From: Primula veris
Lineage: Eukaryota; Streptophyta; Magnoliopsida; Ericales; Primulaceae
Direction of reading: 5' to 3'
Assembly (NCBI GenBank): GCA_963682055.1
Contig: OY821747.1
Coordinates: 24,302,126 to 24,366,125, forward strand
DNA length: 64,000 bases
Shown: piece after piece, positions 39,201 to 50,649 of the stretch
Layout: each line of letters starts with the position of its first letter
How positions within the stretch are numbered: position 1 is the stretch's first letter
Notes under the pieces: generated by a model
Told to the model about the DNA's origin: nothing
The model's input: only the letters and a program-made list of their open reading frames with translations
Database searches by the model: none
Program-made: the position numbers and the translations under genes

Positions 39201-40422
39201 CCTAGGTGAAATTTTATGATTAAAAAAACTAGGTGAATTTTTACTTTATATGAGTCAAATCCGGCTTGATCCGGGTCAACCCGGTCAAAATATGTGAAAT
39301 GTTATTATTATTAAATAACTCATAAAAAGATCACTCAAATATACATGGTGATCAATCAAGATTTACACTTCAAATTTGTCTTTCAATACATCATGAAACC
39401 TTGACTCGTATGACGTTATCGTACAATTATTGGGTTGTAGCAGTATAACTATGGGCTGATAGGCTTGACATGTTCGATTTAACTTGGTAATCTTATTTGC
39501 AGTATGTCTATTGTACAAAGGTCTACGAAAGTGAATAAAATTGTGAAAATAAAGTCTTGCCGCCTAGTTCCCGCCTAGTCCCTAGGCCCCACCTCATCGC
39601 CTAGATCCCGCCTAGCGCCATTTGAAACCTTGGATTTACCAAACAAATGCAACACAACTTAAAGCCAAAAATTAAAATGACATGAAGTCTAAAACTGAAA
39701 CTTAACAAGCTGTAGCTATCACAAGATAATCTATATGAAGCTAATTTCCAACACACCAGTAGTTATTTATCAACACATTTTTAAAATGTGGGACAATGAG
39801 TTTCCAGTTTCAACTCATAAGACACGCGATAAGTTTATTCAAATTCACCTGTAGCACACATACAAAACAAGGTAAATATATAAACTATTTTCAATCATAA
39901 ATCCACCCATTAACAAACAAACACCAATAATTATGCTAAAGGTTCCATAGTTATCCGGTTATCGCTCTAAAACATAGGTATACCATCACCATTGACACAG
40001 TACAATATAAATACATACCTCCATAAAAAAATGCTTGAATAAATTGTATCTGAAAATAATCTCTTCCCAAACCAATAAATCTTACCAAATCAGATTGTTT
40101 TTTAATGCCCACTACTCATTCCCCAAATCAGGAAAATATAACTTATTAACTACATGAATCTTAAATCTCTTACAGGGCCATAAGAATTCAGACAATTCTG
40201 AGCGTACGGGCCCTCAAAACATCCCGCTGCTGATGTGGCACCTGCATTTATGGCATGTGCATTGCATGCAGCACCATAGCTCATTGCTGACATGGCAGCA
40301 CCAGCATTGACGGTGGAATCGACACCAGGTGGATTAGGGTCGGGGTTTGGGGAGGAACGGTGATCGTGGTAATGAATTTGCACCGCCAACGTTGCCGGAA
40401 TTTCGGGAGCCTGCGGCAGCAT
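36299..40422 (-). CDS. C2H2 (U1/matrin-type) zinc-finger protein with five fingers
   Basis: Two coding exons: 40422-40174 (ATG, 83 codons, donor CCT|GTAAGA) and 37489-36299 (acceptor TTTACAG|GGTGTAGC), phase 0, giving 479 aa. Exon 1 is Ala-rich with a Pro patch (SSPNPDPNPPGVDS) and ends TSAAGCFEGPYAQNCLNSYGP. Exon 2 has VATNGTDQLVAALVNSLASK, then five CxxC...HxxxxxH fingers starting near residues 118, 205, 280, 352 and 440 (CEVCNIVCNSSCVLQKHLDG). Fingers are spaced 72-88 residues apart, each preceded by a repeated ESKxKRxVDxGTxVDNLKTCE linker. A Lys-rich stretch near 400-415 looks like a nuclear signal. Widely spaced fingers of this type usually bind RNA, often double-stranded. The 2.7-kb intron holds a hAT-type MITE. 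A TATA-like TATATATC lies near 40518-40525. A second possible first exon lies at 50447-50581. Confidence 0.88.
39148..39632. mobile_element. hAT-type MITE in the zinc-finger gene intron, 485 bp
   Basis: Left end CAGTGTTTCAAAAGTCCCCG and right end CGCCATTTGAAACCTTG are inverted repeats, flanked by a perfect 8-bp duplication GATTTACC (39140-39147 and 39633-39640). Both ends carry GCCTAGGCGCTAGG-like motifs (CGCCTAG repeated). Confidence 0.88.
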
Positions 40423-41644
40423 TTTCACCTGATGAAAGAGAGAGAGATAGAGAGAGATAGAGATAGGGTTACTGTGGATTGGGCTTTGATTAGAATTGGT
40501 TACTATAAACCGATAGATATATAACATAATCTAGTTGTTAATCATCAGAGCCGGTCCAATCATTTATGTTGCCTTAACGTATAATTTTTTATTGCCTATT
40601 GAGCGGAGGAAATATTTTCAACACAAGAGGGTAAAAATAAGAAGTAAAAGTGGAACTTTTCAACACGATAGGAGGCTTAGCTCTTTTAAGTTAAATAAAC
40701 ACTAAAAGAAATGTATAACTGAATTTATGATCAACCTAATGTATTTAACGATAATATTGCAATTGTTGAATAACACGCATTATATATGCTAGTGAGTAGT
40801 GGGTACTATAACTGTAGCAACTAAAATTACATAGACTGAACCATTTAATATCTGAAACAGTAGGAAGAAAACAGTGTAAATTAACATTAATGTAAGCAAA
40901 AATAGCTTCAGTTTTCTACGATCAGTTTTCTACGAACAAGATTCGAACCTAGCCCTAGCTTTGGTAAAGGCAACACGGAGCCACTTGGACAGTGATTGTA
41001 AACGTGAACATGTTGGCAAAATAAAATATGGGATGCCCTAAAATATTGCTAGCTAGAAAATTGCCCTAAAATATGGGATGCCGGCGGCCTTACTCGCACG
41101 CACACCCATAAGAACGGCCCTGTCAATCATAAATCTATCCTGTAACAAACTAAGCATCAATGAAAATACCTAAAGATTGCACATTCTGTACAGCATATAA
41201 AAGTATCCACTTCCATAGATACATTGTTACATAAATATGTAGCTACACACTCATAAGTGTCGACTATGAGAAGACAATCCACTTTAGGACGCAAAATTCT
41301 TGTACCTACTTTTTAAAAAGGATCGATTTCAAAGTTCAATCACATAAATATACTGTAAAACCATGTGAATATCTTTTTATAATTGGTCATTTGCCAACGT
41401 GGGTACAAAAAGAAATTGCATCCTGAATTGGAACGATTTTTTCATAGTGGACCACTGAACCCTTAAAAACAAATGGAAGGATTGATATTTATGCTTTCCA
41501 GTCAAATTAAATTCATGCCTATTCCAAGAAATCTTACAAAACCAAATCGTTCCTGATACCTACCATTGGTGGTCCAAATCAGACAGATGAAAAAAGATAA
41601 CAATACATGAAAAGAATAATTGAGGCGTAATAATGTACATCCAC
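40020..41644 (-). repeat. First part of the duplicated first-exon/intron array
   Basis: The intron start of the zinc-finger gene (about 40080-40173: CCCACTACTCATTCCCCAAA...) and the segment 41490-41644 (TCCAGTCAAATTAAATTCATGC, AATCTTACAAAACCAAATCG) belong to the same repeat family as 48064-50440. The array was split by insertion of the retroelement at 41645-48063. Confidence 0.65.
40530..41480. other. Upstream region of the zinc-finger gene
   Basis: No gene recognised; ordinary AT-rich sequence. Confidence 0.5.
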
Positions 41645-42142
41645 TGATGAGTCGAAAATCAACTCAAAGTGTTTATAAATAATTGATAAGCTTTTAGCTG
41701 CATAAGAAAACTCTAAACTACTTTGTAAGAGGAAATTATAAAAAGTACTATAGTGTATATTTGCTTTATTTCTTTGTTCTTGAATGACCCTTCTTCTTTA
41801 CAATGAGATATTTGTATAGCCAATGAGTGGAGACAATTGTCCACGTGTCAATTTATGATAGGATGATCCATTTGGATGTGTCTTCAAGATATTACGCAGA
41901 AAATCAAATCATATGATCTTGTCACCATAAATCCAATTCCACAAGTGGTCCGGCCTTCCTTTGAGCCGTTCGGCTATTGCTCATGTTTTCCTTAAGGCTG
42001 ACGGGTTTTGGGCCGTGTGGGCCCATTTATTGTTGGGCTAGACAGTTAATGAGCCTACATAGAGTCTTGAGTCTTTAATATGATATTAGCTTTAACGACA
42101 AATGAGCTTTTATATGGGCAAGTTATATTTTAAGTCTCATCA
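41645..42142 (-). repeat. 3' LTR of the minus-strand LARD-like element
   Basis: 498 bp copy of the LTR, retaining two short segments missing from the other copy (near 41765 and 42128). Confidence 0.9.
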
Positions 42143-42160
42143 ACTGCTCCCTGATTTCGG
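42143..42160 (-). other. Polypurine tract of the LARD-like element
   Basis: Minus strand reads CCGAAATCAGGGAGCAGT directly before the LTR. Confidence 0.6.
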
Positions 42161-42399
42161 AGAATTGGTCCTGTCGGTTCTTCGGGATCATACTAAACGT
42201 AAATAACTTTTTACAAGGTTCCTTTTTTTTCACGATCGTTTGGACTTCTCTTTTCTCATATTCTTCACGTATATATGTGCACATCTTTTTGCTTCATCGA
42301 ATTTTAAGCTTTCTTGAAACTTCGCTTTGTAGTTTATAATATTTCAACTTTTTACTCCTGCATAGTTTATGCATGTTGTCTTAATTCTTTCTATGTTGA

Positions 42400-43375
42400 T
42401 TTTTATGACCCTTTCTGATTTTCATCTGATTCTGAACCTTTCTTGTCTAGTTTCATACCTTGGATTTTTTCTTGTCCGATTTAGGACCTTTGAATGTTTT
42501 TGTTCATTTTCGGACATTAGATGATTCTTTTTTCAATTGGTCAATTCAAGACTTTTCGTGATTCTTTTATGATTCCATACCTTAGATTTTTCTTGTCCTG
42601 TTGAGGTTTGATCGGTCTTGTCCGATTTTGGACCTCTGATTGTTCTTGACTGATTTTAGACGTTTAATTGTTCTTGTCCGATTTTGTACATTTAATTGTT
42701 CTTATCTACTTGCGGACCTTTGATGCTTTTTCTCCGATTTCGGACACTTATATTGTTCTTGTCCGATTTTGGACCCTTGATTGTTCTTGTCCTATATTGG
42801 ACATTTAATTGTTCTTGTCCGATTACGGACCCTGATTGTTTTTGTCCCATTTTGGACATTTTGATTGTTCTTGTCATACATTGAACATTTAATTGTTCTT
42901 GTCCTATTGCGGACCCTTTATTTTTCTTGTCCGATCACGGACCCATGATTGTTCTTTTGCAATTTTAGTTCTTTGATTTTTCTTATCCGATTTTCAGACC
43001 TTTGATAGTTTTTGTCCAATTTGTGGACCTTTTGAGTGTTCTTGCCCGGTTTTCGGGCCTTTGATAGTGCGTGCTTGTACACTTTGTGGACATTTGTAGT
43101 TCTAGTCCAAATCATGAACATTTGATAGTTCTTGCCCGGTTTTCTGGCCTTTGAGAGCTTGTCCAGTTCGAGGACTTTCGTAGTTCTTGTCCAAATCATG
43201 GACCTTTGATAGTTCTTGCCCGTTTTTCGGGTCTTTGATTGTTCTTGTCCGGTTTTCGGGCCTTTGAGAGTGCTTGTCCAGTTCGTGGACCTTCGTAGTT
43301 TTTGTCCAAATCATGGACCTTCGTAGTTCTTGTCCAAGTCATGGACCTTCGATTGTTCTTTATTCAGATACAACT
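42400..43375. repeat. About 30-bp tandem array in the LARD-like element
   Basis: Roughly 30 degenerate copies of a 28-36 bp unit, plus-strand consensus TTGATTGTTCTTGTCC plus GATTTTGGACC. Two subfamilies are visible: GTCCGATTTTGGACC (about 42470-42960) and GCCCGGTTTTCGGGCC (about 42970-43270). The core of each unit is itself a palindrome (GTCC...GGAC, GCCCG...CGGGC). It lies near the element's 3' LTR, the position where Tat elements commonly carry arrays. Open frames through it are artefacts of the repeat. Confidence 0.92.
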
Positions 43376-46300
43376 TTAATAGTTTGTCTAATTCCACACC
43401 TTTGCTGATCCTTTTCCAATCTTTGATCATTTCCCACTTCGAATCTTCAAAATTTCTTGACTCCTGCCTTTTTTGTTCATCGTTAGGGATTCTTGTAGTG
43501 TAGGTCATTATAGTTGCAATCTTAATCCTTTCCATGGTATGCTATTAATTTGGCGTATCACTCATATGAAGGTTATGGTGTTTTTTTTCATCAATTTCTT
43601 AGATGACCAAATTTCTTTTGATGTCCGCTCACAGTTCTACTGATGTGGTCCATATCGCTTGAAGTTTCATAATGTGGGGATGAGCACTTCTTTCTTATGG
43701 CAAGTACCTGGCTTACACTTTCGTTTAGCATCTTGAGCCGCGTGTTTATAGAGTATATATTTTGTAGACATAGTTTGTTAAAAAAAAAATTGGCGCATTA
43801 TGGCCGGCTCCCTGAGACTTTCTTGTAACGTTTCTTTGACAATTTTGATTTCCATAATGAATAGCGAGATGATTGCTCTAGTGTTTTCCATCCGTTTATA
43901 TTTTATTTTACGGGACGAGAATATAGACTCTTCCAAAACTGGATAGTTGAAATCTTCTCGTTTTGAGGGTCTTCATGTATAAGAGAAACTGATAATTCTT
44001 GGATTAAAGTGTAAGGTCTTTTATAACTGTCGAAAGATACTTCTCGAATTAGTGCATTTAGCGGTCTCACCATATGGAGAAACTAAATGTTTTGCGTTTG
44101 ATAATTTATTCTCAATGCTGCTCCCTATTAAGGGTGAGCTCCCTGTTGAGGATGAGCTTTGGCGCAGTGCTAAAGTTGATGTTTTGTGACTTGGGGATTA
44201 TGAGTACGAGTCGTGAAAGAAACCTCTCGTAGAATTGTAAAGGAAGGATGTCTACATTAGGTCGAAAGTGGCCCGACCTCGCACAAAGCGGTAGCTTTAA
44301 CACCAGGTTTGCCATTTGCCCTTTTTTGCTCCATGTTAGTGGTTATGAGAGAAACGGGACTCATTCTAGCGAGCCATGATATTAGCTTGTCTTGCTTGCA
44401 TAGTCATCATCAAAGACTATTAGCTTGGCTCTTGCGATGTTCAAACTTCACTAATTACTTAGTTGTGCGCTGAGATTGGCTTATGAGTTACTAGGACTGG
44501 CGATGCGCTAGTTATTTGTCAGTTTCTTCTCGTTATTATTTCACCCAAAAAATGATGTTTTTTTTTATGAAGCACCTGAACTGCGCTGGTTGTTTGAACT
44601 TAGTGGCGATTCACCCCCTTTAGTGGCAAAAGTAACACCATTAGAGGTATTGACATATACAAATTACTCCAAGCTGCAATATTACATTCTATCGTGCAAC
44701 TTTTCTTTGGAACTAAAAACGAACGGATCTTTTGATGTCGAGGATAAGGGCGGTGGAATCGAGTTGATCTTATTCACTCTCTTGTTCACGAGAAGTATGG
44801 GTTCCAATAACGACAAGCCATCTAAATGAAAGACTTCATGAGCGATGGCTTAGCGTGATCAAGAGTTTTTTGTGTGATTATTTTTGGAATGCTACGACTT
44901 AAGAACAAAGGCTGAAACTAGCTGATATTCTTGGAGTCAGTCTATGCCAGTTCGCCGAAAGAGAGGCTAATTGGCTGAGATGGAGGCTTTTCGGCTCATG
45001 AAAGGAGTTTCGAGATCAGTCTTGGATTTTATATGGTTATTATTTTTTTGTTAATTTCTCCAAAGAACTTGAGGGAGTGGATTGTGAGAGTCCAGAAAAC
45101 CTCCCTGGAGAAAGGTGTTGAAAATGGCTGCTAATTTAGAATGTTGGCATGGCCACTATGTAGGCCTAGAAGATGGTAAGAGATCTAGTAAGCATAGTGA
45201 ATGATGTAGAAGAAACGACTCATGAGAAGTATAAGACCAAAGCAATTTGTCTGGTCGTGCGTCGATGCATCTATGAAGTCCCAAGATAAATGAATTGTAG
45301 TGAAAGTCACCAATACACCCCTTTCCACGGTCGTGTGACCAATATATTATGTCATTGAGCAAGATCGAGGCGTTCTTCCTGGTCTTAGAGTTGGGGTGTT
45401 ATAATAGAGAAAATAATCTCGGAAAATATAGTTGTTCAAGCAAATCAAGGTGTTCTGCTAGGTGGAACTAATGCGGTCAACATAGATAACATCACCGGCA
45501 ATGAGCGAAACTGAGGAACCGAGCTAATGTGCAACATAATAAGTGAAATGGGGGAATCTTTCCAGCCACCAAATCAAACCTTTTCCTAAAGTCGTAAATT
45601 ATCACTCCCGGGTAAGTGGGCTCCCACTAAAATAGGATTCAAGGACTGAAGTATTGATTCACCTTTAGAGCAAAGGGTAGGAGAACATCTTCAAAGTTAT
45701 GTCCTTGTCGGTCTTTAAATAAACATGACATGCCTTTTTTTTAGAGAGAATCATCCTCGTGTGACTGCGGGTATTGGAGACGTCATTCTCCGACTTCATT
45801 GTACGAAGATACACTGATAACGAATACAATATATCTAGTTTGTTCGAGGGTTTTCAAATATGGAGTAAAATGTATTTAGAAAGCTGAGATCTCGAAGGGC
45901 TTTATAACATTTGTGCATGCTCAGAAAGCTATCGATCGGCGAACACACCTGCTTATTAGAAGTAGTTTTATCCACAAATGACTACATTTGCTTTTTTTAG
46001 GACTTTATCGATTTGCAAGTACACCTGCCTTTTTGAGGCAGTTGACAAAAATACTTATGCGTTTAAAAGGACTCTACTCATTGTCGAATATACTTGCTTG
46101 TTTTAGGGCGGTTGGCGAGTACAAATGTACAATACATTTTCTTGTTTAAATGAGGAGGGCGAATATGACTACTGCCTTTAACGAATATGATTGCATCTGG
46201 CGAATACTCTAGCCTGTTTAAAGGAGTTTGACTTGGTCTGACTTAGTCTTGATTCGGCTAAGTTTACTTCCGAGTTAACTAGTTTGAAATCACATAAGCG

Positions 46301-47000
46301 TCTATGTATTTTCAAGGAGAAATCTTCGTGGCTTGGGGACAAACTTAAGAAGACCCCTCTCATAATATTTTTTTATTGGAAAAAAGTAATTTAGAATTTA
46401 GTACCAAAAAGTACTCGACATATATAGGTATTTGGGGTCAAAAGATAGAAAATGATGTTTCTCAAGACCATTTTCTAAAATAATTTTAAAGATCCAACAT
46501 GGAAAACGAGTCTCCTGAAGTAGGAGACGATACATGTGTTATGTTTTTTTTCTTCAAAATAATGAAATGATTTGTAATGTATATCAAACCTATTTTAAAT
46601 GCTTTAAAATCCTATCAAGCGTAGACTGTTAAGTTTTGAACTTTTAACAGTTAGCTTCTATAAACTTTTAAAACTTTGGTCTTTGAATAGATTTTTGCAA
46701 AAATTACCAAAACTTTGGGAGGGAGAATAGTCCAAAACTTTATAAAATTCACATGAGTCAATATGACTACTGATTATACATCTCCATCTTTTTTTGTTGT
46801 ATAACGTATAATTATTTTTTTAAATCTATTTTTTTATATCTCTGTGTACCCCACAATTAGGGAGAGAGAATATTCATGGGTCGGTTCTCATTGTGACCCA
46901 GTCGGAAAGATAAGGAGCTGATCAGAAACACAAGTGTTTGGTCAGGGTGATGAGGAATCGTCGGATCCTGGGAGGAGCTTCTCAAATCTGACAAAAAGTA
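43376..47000 (-). other. Interior of the LARD-like element, no coding capacity seen
   Basis: No gag, protease, RT, RNase H or integrase motif found on either strand. Near 45900-46210 the phrase (G/A)GCGAATA-(T/C)-(G/A)CTTG/CCTGTTTAAAGGA recurs several times as a loose repeat. Otherwise unremarkable. Confidence 0.6.
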
Positions 47001-47141
47001 TTTGAGATCCACTCGCTCTGGTGAGGATCCGGTCGGGTCCGGTGGTGAGCCGGATGGCTTTGGTGGTGTGCCGGACGGCTCTGGTGGTGAGCCGGTCGGC
47101 TCTGGTGTTGCGTTGGTTGGCTCTAGTGGTGCGCCGGACAA
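46857..47141 (-). CDS. Proline-rich repeat ORF near the 5' end of the LARD-like element (doubtful)
   Basis: A 94-codon minus-strand frame whose first half is a ten-residue repeat of the form (E/D/K)P(S/T)G(S/T)PP (EPTGSPPEPSGTPPKPSGSP). At DNA level it is a 30-bp repeat (47020-47130, GGTGAGCCGG(T/A)(C/T)GGCT(C/T)TGGT). It sits about 430 bp inside the PBS, where a gag-like leader would lie. It may be a remnant of that leader or a chance open repeat. Confidence 0.3.
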   Translation of the reverse strand: MSGAPLEPTNATPEPTGSPPEPSGTPPKPSGSPPDPTGSSPERVDLKYFLSDLRSSSQDPTIPHHPDQTLVFLISSLSFRLGHNENRPMNILSP

Positions 47142-47564
47142 CTGCTTTGACGAGCTGATTGGTTGTGGGTGGGAGGCGTTTGGCTGTGGTGTGCTGGTGA
47201 GGACCTAGTCAAAATGGTACGCCCTAATACGACCAGTGTGGGATTCTAATCCCAACCACTTGCGGTCCAATCCGACTTCAGGTGGTACTCAATCCGATTA
47301 GGAGAGAACGATTAAAGGAGCATGTAGCTCACTTAACATAGAACATTATTGGCCGAGTTTATAAGAGAGGTAGGATGCACTTGGCTACTTGTGTAGCTTA
47401 CGCCGATGCTCCCAATCCAGTCGGGCATGGTCCCAACATGGTAAGATTTAGTTGTGGCCTGATTGGTGCAGCGTACTTGTCGGACAACATCTCGGTATTT
47501 GTTTAGTAATTGTAACTAGGCTTTTTATACTGCTCATTACGGAAACAACTCTTTTTTTAGTCGT

Positions 47565-47582
47565 TTCCCACAGACGGTGCCA
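47565..47582 (-). other. Primer-binding site of the LARD-like element
   Basis: Minus strand TGGCACCGTCTGTGGGAA, separated from the LTR by AA. This shows the element's orientation. Confidence 0.8.
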
Positions 47583-47584
47583 TT

Positions 47585-48063
47585 TGATGAGTCTAAAATC
47601 AACTCAAAGTGTTTATAAATAATTGATAAGCTTTTAGCTGCATAAGAAAATTCTAAACTACTTTGTAAGAGGAAATTATAAAAAGTACCATAGTGTATAT
47701 TTGCTTTGAGCGACTCTTCTTCTTTACAATGAGATATTTTTATAGCCAATGAGTGGAGACAATTGTCCACGTGTCAAGTTATGATAGGATGATCCATTTG
47801 GATGTGTCTTCAAGATATTAGGCAGAAAATCAAATCATATGATCTTGTCACCATAACTCCAATTCCATAAGTGGTTCGGCCTTCCTTTGAGCCGTTCGGC
47901 TATTGCTCATGTTTTCCTTAAGACGGACGGGTTTTGGGCCGTGTAGGCCCATTTATTGTTGGGCTAGACAGTTAATGAGCCTACATAGAGTCTCGAGTCT
48001 TTAATCTGATATTAGCTTTCACGACAAATGAGCTTTTATATGGGCAAATTATAAGTCTCATCA
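47585..48063 (-). repeat. 5' LTR of the minus-strand LARD-like element
   Basis: 479 bp. Compared with the partner LTR it has about 19 substitutions and two small deletions. Confidence 0.9.
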
Positions 48064-50440
48064 TCCACAGTTTTAATTCCTAGCATTTTCCAATCAAATT
48101 AAAGTTTTGTCTACTCAATAAATCTTCCCAAATCTTATCTTTTCCAATACCCACAACTCATTCCTTAAATCAGAAAAACATACATGAAAAGAAAAACGAC
48201 ATGAAAACATTAATTTTTACAGAGGCATAAATATGTACATCCACAGCTTTAATGTGGTAACACTTTCCATCTAAAGTAAACTCTTTTCTAACCAATACAC
48301 CTTGCAAAATCATATCTTATCAAAACCCGCAACCCCTTTCCTAAATACTAAAACTTATAAACCACATGAAAAAATACTTCTTAGTTCTTAAAGAGGCATA
48401 AACATGTACTTCCACAGTTTTAATGCCTTGCATTTTAAATTTAAAAGAAAACTTTATTCTGGCAAACCCACTCGATCTTTTCCAATATCCACAAGGCCAC
48501 ATCTCATTCCCTAAATCAGGAACTAAATCACATAAAGTGAATAATAAAAATATTTCTTATAGTTTCATGCCTAGCAATTTCCGTTTAAAAGTAAACTCTT
48601 TTCTGGCTCATATATATTATGAAATCAAATTGTTCAAATACCCACAACTCATTCCCCCAAATCAGATAGATAAAACTCATAATTAACACAGTAGTAAGAA
48701 TATGTCTTACAGAGACTTAATAGTTTACCCAATTCTGCATTTGGGTCCTGGTAATACCCTGCTGACGACATGGCAGCTTCATAGTACTAAATTCATGCTT
48801 AGCATTTACACTGAAATCAAACTCTTACCTACCCAATAAATCTTACAAAAACCACACTGTTCCCAATACCCGCAAGTCGCAACTTATTACAGAAATCACA
48901 CCAAAAGAAACCCATCAACCACCACATTAATAATGATAAAAAGAAAGAATATGCCTAGAGCCATAATAATTCATTTTATTCTGAGCATTTAGGATCTGGT
49001 AATACACCATTCAAGACGTAACAGCTACCCAGTACTAATGTCCATGTCTACCACTTTCCGGTATAAACTATTGCCTACCCAATAAATCTATACAAAAAAG
49101 AAGAAAACTTTACTTTTTCCAATTCTGAGCATCTGGGTCCTGGTAATACACTGTTCGCTGACCTGGCGGGTGTCACGGGGTTGTTTTCACTCAAGAAAGC
49201 ATTAAGTTGCTAACAGCGGGTATACTAATATTTATTCTTACCATTTTCCAGTCAAATTAAACTCTTGCCTAACCAATATATCACCAGACCCGATCTTTCG
49301 AATAGCCACAACTCATTCCCCAAATCAGACAAATAAATCTTATAAATCACATGAAAATAACATTTCTTAGAGCCACAGAAAGTTACCCAACTCTGAGAAT
49401 TCGGGCCCTCATAAAACCTTGCTGCTGATGTGGCAGTCACATAGTACTAATATTTATGCCTTGCATTTTCCGGTCAGATTAAACTCTTCTCTAATTAATA
49501 AGTTTCTTAAAAAAGCAGATTGTCTCCAACCCACAACTTACACCCCAAATCAGACAAAAATAGGACTTACTATAAACCACATACACACACAAAATCTCTT
49601 ACTATAGACAACAGCATTCGTAATATACTGTTCACTGACGTGGAAGCTACGCAGTACTAATATCGGTGCGTACCATTTTCGAGTCAAATTAAAGGGAACT
49701 TAATGTCTAGATCATACCTTCAGACTTAATTATCAAAAACCCGAAACTGTGTTTTCTACTTACGATTTTTGTAAGCATCAACGTGTCATCATTGAGCATC
49801 GACGATGAAAACAAACAGAAAATATAGACTTTAACCCTGGAATTTGATAGCTAAGCCTCAAACTCTTGTCTAACCAATAAAGATTATTTCCAATACCCAC
49901 AACTCATTCCCCAAATTCTACAAAAATAAAACTCATAAACAACATTAATAATTATTTTAGAAATTCTTCCAAATCAGACAAAATCTTATCTTTTCCAATA
50001 CCCACAACTTACTCCCCAAATTACACAAAAATAACACTCATAAACAGCATAAGTAAATAATCACAAAGAAATTTTTCCAAAGCAAACAAAATCCTATCTT
50101 TTCCAATACCCACAACTTATTTCCCTAATTCTACAAAAATAAAACTCATAAACAACATAAATATAATAATTTTAGAAATTTTCCCAAATCAGACAAAATC
50201 CAATCTTTTCCAATGCCCAAAACTCACTCCCCCAAATTCCACAAAACAACAAAACTTATAAAACCACATTAATAATAATTTTAGAAAATTCCCAAATAAG
50301 ACAAAATTGAATCTTTTGCAATACCCAAAACTCATTACCCCAATTTTCCACACAAAATAACGAAACTTATAAAACCACACTAATAAATTTCTAAAATATA
50401 TATATATACATATATACTTCTCACAGAGCTAGCTATAAGA
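48064..50440 (-). repeat. Tandem array of first-exon/intron segments of the zinc-finger gene family
   Basis: At least eleven degenerate units. The common part (plus strand) is CAATACCCACAACTCATTCC, CCAAATCAGACAAA(A)TAA and ACTCATAAACCACAT; it occurs near 48150, 48326, 48487, 48640, 48868, 49305, 49527, 49896, 50003, 50117, 50215 and 50322. Units from 49896 on are about 100-115 bp; the earlier ones are 150-230 bp. Several longer units (about 48725-48785, 49125-49180, 49390-49445, 49615-49660) also carry, on the minus strand, an exon-like stretch coding (T)SA(A/G)xYY(E/Q)(G/D)P(N)(S/A)Q(S/N)W, the C-terminal end of first exon A. Two of these keep a GG|GTAA donor. Confidence 0.8.
49388..49436 (-). 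pseudogene. Duplicated exon copy with intact donor
   Basis: Minus strand codes TATSAARFYEGPNSQSW and then GTAACT. It matches the end of the functional first exon (TSAAGCFEGPYAQN...) at protein level. No start codon in a matching context. Could be an unused cassette exon or a decayed first exon. Confidence 0.5.
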
Positions 50441-50446
50441 ACTTAC

Positions 50447-50581
50447 CAAACTCCGATCGTCCGGGCCCTCGTAAAACCCCTCCGCTGATGTGGCATCAGC
50501 AGAATCGACACCGTTTGAATTATGGTTTTGCGCCGCCGTCTCCGCCGCCGCCACCGGAGTTTGGGAAGCTTGCTTCTGCAT
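50447..50581 (-). CDS. Alternative or orphan first exon of the zinc-finger gene (45 codons)
   Basis: Minus strand ATG at 50581 in the context CAGGTGAAAATG, the same context as the ATG of exon A at 40422. Codes MQKQASQTPVAAAETAAQNH and ends DATSAEGFYEGPDDRSL, then donor GTAAGT at 50446. The exon is phase 0, as is the acceptor of the finger-coding exon at 37489, so it could splice to it in frame over 13 kb; otherwise it is the orphan first exon of a lost paralogue. The promoter side has (TA)n at 50593-50628 and (GA)n at 50629-50648. No other zinc-finger exon exists between 40422 and this point. Confidence 0.6.
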
Positions 50582-50592
50582 TTTCACCTGAA

Positions 50593-50606
50593 TATATATA
50601 TTATAA

Positions 50607-50648
<42 letters not shown>
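50593..50648. repeat. (TA)n and (GA)n microsatellites
   Basis: Alternating TA for about 35 bp followed by about 20 bp of GA, just upstream of the 50581 start codon. GA/CT runs are common in plant core promoters and leaders. Confidence 0.85.
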
Positions 50649-50649
50649 G

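Larger units (their letters stand above)
41645..48063 (-). mobile_element. Non-autonomous (LARD-like) Tat-related LTR element, 6.4 kb
   Basis: LTRs at 41645-42142 (498 bp) and 47585-48063 (479 bp), TGATGAG...CTCATCA, with 5-bp target duplication TCCAC (41640-41644 and 48064-48068). The element reads on the minus strand: next to the right-hand LTR (its 5' LTR) is a PBS, and next to the left-hand LTR a polypurine tract. No gag or pol similarity seen in 5.4 kb of interior. The PBS (TGGCACCGTCTGTGGGAA, two-base spacer) and tract (AAATCAGGGAGCAGT) resemble those of the 17.5-kb element, so related machinery probably moved it. LTRs differ by about 19 substitutions plus a 14-bp and a 5-bp gap. Confidence 0.9.

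Noticed and set aside
42692..43314. Minus-strand ORFs with DKNYQ/RTRTIK repeats
   Set aside because: These are translations of the 30-bp array and carry no independent evidence of coding.
42400..43375. CRISPR-like array of about 30-bp repeats
   Set aside because: Plant nuclear DNA inside an LTR element; units are contiguous and degenerate with no unique spacers of constant size.
47215..47280. Possible tRNA gene near GTGGGATTCTAATCCC
   Set aside because: No A box/B box pair or cloverleaf; only a chance B-box-like fragment.
41645..48063. A plus-strand retroelement reading
   Set aside because: The PBS and polypurine tract positions show the element reads on the minus strand.
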